Source: Phoronis australis (taxonomy: Eukaryota; Phoronida; Phoronidae). From it: a stretch of 64,000 nucleotides of DNA. Where the stretch lies: contig NMRA01000854.1 of NCBI GenBank assembly GCA_002633005.1, forward strand, positions 39,629 through 103,628. Reading direction: 5' to 3'. Of the stretch, positions 34,762 to 64,000 are shown piece after piece; within the stretch, counting starts at the first letter, position 1, and every line of letters begins with the position of its first letter. The notes below the pieces were generated by a model. It had not been told where the DNA came from and made no database searches. It saw only the letters and a program-made list of their open reading frames with translations. The translations under genes were made by a program, and so were the position numbers.

Positions 34762-34762
34762 N
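34762..34762. other. Single-N assembly joint
   Basis: An isolated N between the truncated LTR element and the restart of haplotype 2, which resumes the sequence of 30044. Confidence 0.9.
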
Positions 34763-34984
34763 GCAATTTTTGTGAAACACGATGCAATTCCAAGCCAAAT
34801 TTCCCCGCCACAGGCCACAATCAAAAGAACAAAAAATGTCCAAGTCATTTCAGTCAACACGATACATCGAGTTTTTCTCAGTCACCAGTTATGCATAACA
34901 CGTACTTTCATGAGTCTACCAAATAACAATCACACTAAAAGGACAAACAATGCAAAAAACACAATTATGTGTACCGAAACTTAC

Positions 34985-35021
34985 TCTGTCTTTTCATTAT
35001 CAGCCATATTTGAACTTTGGT
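34985..35021 (-). CDS. NAP1L1: NAP1L coding exon 1 (haplotype-2 copy)
   Basis: Identical codons to 30277-30255, with ATG at 35007. This is an allelic copy, not a second gene. Only one copy should be counted. Confidence 0.85.
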
Positions 35022-37462
35022 CTAAAAAATAAAACAAATCATGTTTTTATAAAGGTATGGATGACCAGTTACAGGATGGGACAGTGTATAAACAGACTAA
35101 GCACTAAAGGGCACTAGGTTTACAATGACCTAATTCGGTAATCAGGTAATAGTCAAATACGTGGGTCCCTAATTTATAAGTGATCTGTAGGTAAGAACAA
35201 GGTCTATTTGTGTAGATGTATATGTCTTCAAGCTACAATCTAACAATGACAACGGCCATCTGAAAAGAATAAAAGAATGTCTTAGCTAAGTAAAGCCCTG
35301 TAACTTGACAACTCCCATTGAATCACAGACACTCATTGAATAATGGATGAAACTGATTCTCTAATTCATGGTCCACCATATTTGATTAGTGTCCTCTCAG
35401 CGATAATTACCAGTTGTCAAAATCCATTGAAAGGCCACCAAAACTAACCCAACTATCGATCCCAAGGTACAACTGTTGGTAGCCCAACTGTCAACTAAGA
35501 CAGTGACCACTGTCTCTAGCTCACAAGAGACAGTATAGCTCCAGTAGGAACTTCATACGCCGGAGGCTTTTCGGAGAACTATGCCTCACACTGACTAAAA
35601 CATCAAAGTCACGTTGTTATAAATACCTTTTGCACACAGAGGGACACCTTAGGAGGTCGTCGATGTATTTAATTCCTTCCAAATTGAAATACTCCCGTTA
35701 TCAAACTTTTTCTATAAGCAGTCCCTCGTTCAATTCCCAAAATGGGAAACTCGCCACTTATAACACTGCGTGTGGCAGGTGGTATGACGTCATACACCCA
35801 GGCATGCGGCATAATTTGTCTGAAAGCTTCCAATGTATGAAGTTCCTATAGGAGCTACACCCTCTCTAGTCGGCTAGAGAGGGTGGTCACGACAGCAGAC
35901 CTTCACCCAGCGAACGTCCTGGGTGTCCAAATGGACGCCCTAGCACTAATCTGGACGCCCTGGCAAGGACGCCCAATGTATCACTTGAACGCCCACTGTC
36001 AATTGGAACTTTCCAAGTTTGGAAACACACATTGCAATGATTACTAGGAAGCCCAGGCACATAGCTGAAGGGAGAAGTGAGCTCACAGTGCTGTTTTTTT
36101 TTTCAAAGCAGGAAGAAATATACAAAGTATATACAGTGATGTCATGTTCAAACTTGGTTGATAGCATTTAGTATCCACCACTTTTCTTGCATTAGTAGTC
36201 AAGTTTCTTCCACTACTGGCTATGCTCCCAGTGGTCTTAGCTCCACAGTTCATTACTATATGTATATGTAGAGTTCAGCCTTAGTACAACTCCAAACTGG
36301 TGTTTCAGTGCTGTAATTTCATGATTTTCATCTTTCTTTTAAAAACATCAAAAGCGAAATGAATGTCACTATTTTAATACAGAATTGTGCCACAAGAATA
36401 TGCCCATTCAAATTTTTTGAGTTTGCGCCCATTTCATGCATTTCAATGTGAGTTTTAAGGTTTTAAGATGTAACAGCAGTGACACCTGTTTCCAAAATAT
36501 AAATCTCACATCATTATGCATTAATCTTGTTTTGTAACTGGAGCTCTGATGACTCATTTTACAGAATATTAAAGCTAGTTAAAATGATATGACAAACTTT
36601 ATAACATCACTTTGACTCGAAGTCACCAAAAACATAGTGTACTCGTTAAATCAATATCTCTAATATATGTTTGGTTAGCTACTTGGCTGTTCTCGTCAAT
36701 TTAGATGTATAAGTCCTGGTATACACATTTTTTTAGTAAAAAAGTTCACTAAAGAGGGCCGTTTCATAACCTTAGATGTAAAAACCTTGGTCTACGCATT
36801 TTTTGTAAAAAAACTCAGTCTGTGTGTGTGGAAGGATTGATGGTGAACGGTCGTAGGGGTGGGGGTAACGCGTCCCTTTGTGAGCAATAGGTATTTATAG
36901 CAATGTGACTGATGTTTTAGTCAGTGCACGGCATAATTCGCCGGCGAAAAGCTTCCGGCGTATGAAGCGCCTATAGGAGCTCCACCGTCCTACTATCTGT
37001 GCCAGTAATATGGTGGTCACTGTCTACTGCCCCCTAGGCCACCTAGCCTAGGCCTAGGGGGCACAATTCGAATATAATGGACCCTGATTTAGAAAACCAA
37101 GCAATCACTAAATAACAGCCCTGTTATTTAGTGGATGAAACTGGTTCTCTAAATCAGGGTCCATTATATAAGACTAGTGCCATTTGCCTGAATGAACGTA
37201 ACGACACACAGACATGATAAAACTATTGACTCACGCTTTGATGAATTGAACAGGAAAGAATGGCAAAATCTGCAGTGTGTTCAGACACTGGAAAGTGAAA
37301 ATCCTGAAAATAGGCAGCTGGCCAAGCAACGAAGTTAAACATAAATTACATCAGTTGAAATTCCAAGACTGTGCTTAGTACATTCACAAATACTGAAGTA
37401 GTCACGTGGAAAGTTAAACGTGGACTTGATTGCCGTGAAAACTTCGTGACATAAGACATTAC

Positions 37463-37530
37463 CTCACTTTTTTCTGGCTTTGCGAATCAGTGAGCCGCGC
37501 CACACGAGGAAAGATGGCGGAATGCGTGTA
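37463..37530 (-). promoter_or_regulatory. NAP1L non-coding first exon and promoter region (haplotype 2)
   Basis: Same donor and AAGATGGCGG motif as 33288-33350. Upstream on this allele (to the right) lies uninterrupted flank, then a GC-rich island at about 38040-38360. Confidence 0.5.
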
Positions 37531-37748
37531 AAACAGAAAGGGCCTCGGTCATTAGTTGAATTTACGCTCTACTTACACTGGTAGCCAATCAGAGCATACG
37601 TTACGTACAGCTTTGCATTTGGCGGGCACATTAAGGTCATATAAATAGGTCATATCGTCACAGCTGAGCGACACCAGTCTCGGTCGCCGGAGCGTTTCGA
37701 ACCGTGACTAGAACGTTACCGGCAGCAACTAGTGGCACGATATAGGGT

Positions 37749-38700
37749 ATAGTGAAAACGCGCATTTTAAAATGTGTCGATTATTGAGGGTGAAATTGAC
37801 ACATTTCGTTTCGCGACCAAAACCCGCTTTCATTGAAAACTGATGCGGAGTCCCGTGCCCGGTGAACTGCGGAACGTGGGTCAGGTGCCGCGGTATTTCA
37901 GTTTATCCGCCAGTTGCTCTCTTATTGAAAAAATCCACCAGCGACCAGCAAAATGATGAGGAGTCTGTTTTCAAAGTTAGCTTACCCTTGGCTTTGTGTG
38001 ACAGCTTTCCAAAATAATCGCATATCGAAAATTCAGACAGGCCCGGCCCGGTCCGCGCCGGCCCGCGAGCCGGCCGGCGGCGGGGTTTCGCGTCGCGGTG
38101 GTGCGCAAAGTAGAGTCGGTCTAGAGACCAACATCAATAATGATGTTTTACTTTGCTATGAGTTATCAACAATTTAGGAATTGAACCAGTGCGGTCTGGC
38201 GACTGAGTGGCAGGTCATGGTGCCGGACTGCGGCCGGGGCTGCCGTACGTGCCGGGGAGTGCGCCGGCGCTGCTCACACGGCAACTGCGGCACGTACGGC
38301 GGCGGATATTCCCTGGCATCGGATCCGACCGGCGGCGGGGCCGGGCTCAGTATAGCGCCGGAAAACAGTATTGAGCCTGGAACTACAGCGCGAAAGAAAA
38401 TCAAACGAATGAATAGGCAAGACAACACAATTTTTGAAATTGCTATTTTTTTGCTCTTGCTCGCCGGTCTCAGTTGCCTCGCCGTCATTCAGTAATTGAT
38501 CGAGACGGGTACTAACGACTAATTGTTGTGTCATGCCTGCAATTTTATTACAAATCGCAAATTCTGGCCGTTGTCTGTTAAACATTCCGCCAAGGTCCGA
38601 GGTGCCATCACCAAACGGAGTGGGATTCAACTGGTGTGCCCAAGGCCTTACTGGCCGCTGTGCTGTTCAAAATAAAAGTTAATTTAACGAGCCCCCCAAC
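37749..38700. other. GC-rich island with unidentified open frames, upstream of NAP1L
   Basis: Sequence at 38040-38360 is strikingly GC- and CpG-rich compared with its AT-rich surroundings. Plus-strand frames at 37953-38177 (starts MMRSLFSKLAYP) and 38181-38495 (C-terminal hydrophobic FEIAIFLLLLAGLSCLAVIQ) and a minus-strand frame reaching 38640 (contains NPTPFGDGTSDLGGMFNRQR) overlap. None resembles a family I know. AATAAA occurs on the plus strand near 38672. It could be a divergent transcript or an unmethylated CpG-type promoter island. Confidence 0.4.
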
Positions 38701-41237
38701 TTAGCGAATTGGGCAAAAACGCTGACGTCCGCCTCAGCGAAACAAAAAGTTTGAGTAAACGAGACACAAGTCCACGAAATCCACAGGAATTCGGCGCGGA
38801 TGCACAATTTCTAGGCCTGAACCTAGTGTCCAAGTTTTTTTTCTCTTTTTTAGTCCTCCTTGATTTTTCTCAGTAAAAGATCCGCATACCGAAAGATTCG
38901 AGCCCCCATATATTTTAGGCCGAGTGCGCGCATGCTTTAAACAGCCTCTGTGTACGTATACGTAAATATATGGCCGAGGCCAGCTATTACCAGTTAGGGT
39001 GTTACCTGTGTACAGTAAGCATACCTTTTATCAAGATTTCCTCATACTCCGTGTTATAGACTTTTCTTTGCAGAGTTGATAAGATGACATTGAAAATAAC
39101 TAATTTAAAATATTTTCTTAACTTAAAATCACTGGCTGCCTCAAAAATCCAAACCTTGTTACTTGATTTCAGTGTGCAAATCATTAACATTGTGCCTGTT
39201 AAGGGTTCTTTATGAATGATAAGAGTGACTGCAATGAGCGAATGTTAGGGAGAGTGGTGCGGGATGGCTCCATGGTAAGGATTCTATTACTTGTGGTAAA
39301 GGTTTCTATCGTCATCCTAGTTGGTAAATTTCATTGTGATCTAAATTTGGTTGCATGTTCAATGACTTTATATTGCCAGAGGATGACACCTGACTGAGTT
39401 CAATACTGGACTTCCAACAGATAAAACACATAAACATTGGGCTATTACAGGGGTCCTGAATTTTTACAACCAGTTTTATTCAGCAGAGAAACTGGTTCTC
39501 AATATATGGGGCCACTGTAGGCAACCACTACCTGAATATTGAAATGTCATGAAATGCCACGATGATGGCAGATTTTTATGGTCATATTGATTCTGTGGAG
39601 ATTGTTAAGATACCTTTGTTAAGAAATGCATTATATTCTACGCAGGCAACAAGTATGGTTGATGTCATTCAGAAGCACAGGTAGGTACAAATCCAAGATA
39701 TACAAAGCTTGAGAATCTAACATTACATTCCATCATTACAATTAGTTGGTACAATTGTCTAAATAATAACACATTAATGATACACTACCGACCAAAATTA
39801 AATAAATTCAATCAACAGAAACGAGCACAGTATGAGATTTTAGTTGGTATCAAATAATTATTTTCACAAGCGAATAAATGTCTCACACTGACTTGACACG
39901 TCTCTTGGGGCTTGTTGCATCTAAGTGACACAATAACTGCATCTTTTCATAACTCTTGTACATTCAACTACTTTACAAACATCGTTAGCAAAACATAAAC
40001 AAGTACAATGCCAACGCAAAATCAAATTACAACGATACACCCAGTCACTAATGTACAAGAAGAAACCATCAATAACATAATTTTCTGAGATGAGATGACA
40101 TCTAATGGTACGTTTTAGCAACAGCATGCTAGGGTACACGTGGCGTCAAAACACAGAATGCTAAGTTTCCAGACAAAAAATGCCAGGATCGGATTCATCT
40201 GACACAAAAATGAGGTAAAATAAGATATAAATATACAGTAGGGTAGATATGTCGCCCAAATTGTGACGGGTACCACAACCTAGTATCTTCCAACATTTTA
40301 AAGACACGTAACAGGTCATTTGTATGGCTACCACACTAATGCTACTTATGTCCCCTATCTACCAGCAACATTCAAATACCATATGACTTGATGATGTTCA
40401 GGCATTAAGTTAACATCGAATACTAAAGGTCTCCATGATGTGTAGACAAACACTCACACAGGAAATTTATTCGTAAAACTTCTGTTCAGAATAACTCAAA
40501 AACGAACAATGAAAAAATCCCACTTCCCAGCTAAATGCATTTGCAACACACAGCTAAAACTGTTGGTGAAAGGCAATGCAAATGACTTGCTTTAAGCAAT
40601 ACAACAAAGAATTGCAGGCAAGTCGCACTGAGCAAGACCAGTAAATAGACTGTTTAGCAGTAATAATGTGACAATCGGCACAAACTATCGTCATCAACGT
40701 TCATAAGACAATATAAGTCAAAGGTAATAAGACTAAATTCCATTTACTCGTAATGACGGTTTGTTCCAGTTGCAGAAAACATGAAAGGCAACAAGTCATC
40801 ATTTCGGTAATATCCTAGCTATAGAATAGCATTTTCACCTAAATAATGTCCGTATACATTCATTGTCGTTCTTGGTCATGGCAAACAGCTACTGCGGCAG
40901 AATTTCGATTGCTCTCAGCCATTGAAACAAGAAATTCACAATCATTTATCCAATTATTTAACCCTTGCTTCATGTACTTGTCATGAAGAGGTGTAGCCTT
41001 CTACGACAATGCTTTTAAGTGACACTATCCTCAAGAACAAACTGTTTTTAGATACATCAAAGCCAAATTTACCCAGCTGTGTAGAAAAAAATGCCTTCGT
41101 ACAGCTCACAGAACAAAACGGTTTGCCAGCAGATAGATCTTCCTATTAGCAACTGGCAAGCTTGATCTCAGTTGGTAAAAGTACCAAGCATCGTCACTTG
41201 TGAACATGACCAAGTGCTATTACTTAGTGACTTCATC
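38701..41237. other. Spacer and TIF1 3' UTR
   Basis: It contains a decayed mini-MITE (39447-39520). The TIF1 3' UTR enters from the right. Minus-strand AATAAA candidates are near 40485 and 39467, so its end is not fixed. No other gene was seen. Confidence 0.45.
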
Positions 41238-63251
<22,014 letters not shown>

Positions 63252-63571
63252 CGCACTGCCGTCCGTTTCTTCGGAAAACTATAAGAATGCAAGACAATAG
63301 AGAAGTGAATACACTGTTCTTTTTCTCACAGACGAACGGCCATGTTGAATCCGAAGTGAAACGAAGGTGGCGGGAAAACTTCGTACAGTTCCGTACAACG
63401 TCGAGCTAACGCCTAGGAATACGATAGATTTATTCTTTCGCAGATTCATCTTCTACATTTCTGATCATTCATGTGGAAAATTTTCGTTTTGAGACCCCCA
63501 TTTCTTTGAATAATGTAAATTTGCATGCAAGCTCAGTAATTGAAACAGTGGCTGTACATTAATCCCATAAA
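63252..63571. promoter_or_regulatory. Bidirectional promoter region, TIF1 (minus) and UMPS (plus)
   Basis: Only 320 bp separate the two start codons of head-to-head genes, so both promoters and 5' UTRs must fit here unless there are upstream non-coding exons. A TTCTTTCGCAG acceptor-like sequence near 63441 on the plus strand would allow a spliced UMPS leader. No TATA box is clear. Confidence 0.6.
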
Positions 63572-63718
63572 ATGGCTGCGCCCATGGACCTCGAAGAGCT
63601 CGTGGTGAAATTGTTTGAAGTGGAAGCTGTTAAATTCGGCAACTTCACTTTGAAAAGTGGAATACAGTCACCAGTGTATTTTGACTTAAGGGTCATTGTG
63701 TCATACCCTCAGTTACTT
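63572..63718 (+). CDS. UMPS: UMPS exon 1, uridine 5'-monophosphate synthase (partial)
   Basis: UMPS carries orotate phosphoribosyltransferase and OMP decarboxylase activities for the last two steps of de novo UMP synthesis. The 49 codons [49 protein letters not shown] match the start of human UMPS without gaps. FTLKSG..SP.Y.DLR is the orotate phosphoribosyltransferase N-terminal motif. The donor CTT|GTAAGT is in phase 0, and the rest of the gene lies to the right of the window. A second in-frame Met at codon 5 is possible but less likely. Confidence 0.94.
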
Positions 63719-63796
63719 GTAAGTGTTTAGTTCCCCGTAAACTATTGTTGCAGTCAATGTACCAGTTCACACAGAGTCACAGACAGACAATGACAG

Positions 63797-63822
63797 TGTG
63801 TAGAGTCATTCACTCTACACAC
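63797..63822. repeat. Short palindrome in UMPS intron 1
   Basis: TGTGTAGAGT faces ACTCTACACA around a 5-base spacer. Confidence 0.6.
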
Positions 63823-63924
63823 AGGCGTCCTCAGCTTCTGATCGTTCCCAATACACTACATATAATACTACAAGGTATGACACTCCCGACTAGAAATTCC
63901 ACGGGTGCTTCACTTCAGCTGTCC

Positions 63925-64000
63925 CAGGGCTCGACGCTATTAAAATCGCCAGGTCGCATTTTGCGACCTAGCCAAAATCCCAGGTCGCATTTTCAAAATC
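63925..64000. mobile_element. GGTCGC-palindrome transposon, start of a copy cut by the window edge
   Basis: CAGGGCTCGACGCTATTAAA, then CAGGTCGCATTTTGCGACCT. It is the reverse complement of 59915-60013 and looks like a true element end. It sits in UMPS intron 1. Confidence 0.7.

Larger units (their letters stand above)
34763..37748. other. Haplotype-2 segment (allele of 30044-33571)
   Basis: It repeats the NAP1L start-codon exon (34985-35021), the foldback MITE (about 35508-35900), the flanking intron, the right arm of the long palindrome, the mini-MITE and the non-coding first exon (37463-37530). It lacks the segment corresponding to 32138-32693 and carries no LTR insertion. Confidence 0.88.

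Noticed and set aside
34763-34843. Apparent N-terminal extension of the integrase frame across the N at 34762.
   Set aside because: The sequence right of the N is the other haplotype of the NAP1L intron, so the open frame there is accidental.

Overview
The window is nuclear DNA of an animal, most likely a marine invertebrate bilaterian. I cannot name the species. The reasons are many small coding exons with GT-AG introns, an intact TIF1-type gene (RING, B-boxes, PHD and bromodomain), many small non-autonomous transposons, and an assembly that shows two divergent haplotypes. No CRISPR array, operon or prokaryotic signal was seen.

Five conserved genes are supported. (1) METTL1, minus strand, partial: exon 1 at 3878-4011 and exon 2 at 902-1065, the rest lying off the left edge. 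(2) MFSD5-like molybdate-anion transporter, plus strand, one coding exon at 8175-9560. (3) A NAP1-like histone chaperone (NAP1L1/NAP1L4 family), minus strand: twelve coding exons between 30277 and 13062 join in phase to a complete 403-residue protein ending in CKQQ. Its non-coding first exon is near 33288-33350. (4) A TIF1-family (TRIM24/TRIM33) gene, minus strand: nine exons recognised between 63251 and 41238, with at least one exon missing between 52945 and 48186. (5) UMPS, plus strand: first coding exon at 63572-63718, the rest off the right edge. TIF1 and UMPS are head to head with 320 bp between their start codons.

Assembly structure matters here. Isolated single Ns at 34762 and 55225 mark places where one haplotype stops and the other restarts, giving false tandem duplications: 30044-33571 repeated as 34763-37748, and about 54491-55224 repeated as 55226-55972. 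The first break coincides with a Ty3/Gypsy-like LTR element (33572-34761) present on one haplotype just upstream of the NAP1L first exon. The other haplotype carries the empty site. A 975-base gap (49760-50734) interrupts a 29-bp minisatellite in a TIF1 intron.

The rest of the window is mobile and repetitive DNA: two large foldback structures (2880-5338, whose loop holds METTL1 exon 1; and 58988-61190 in TIF1 intron 1), several MITE families, tRNA-derived SINE copies, a non-LTR retrotransposon RNase H fragment, many minisatellites, and a dispersed tandem cassette whose repeated core closely resembles the CTCF binding consensus. That cassette and the allele-specific LTR insertion are the most interesting non-genic signals.
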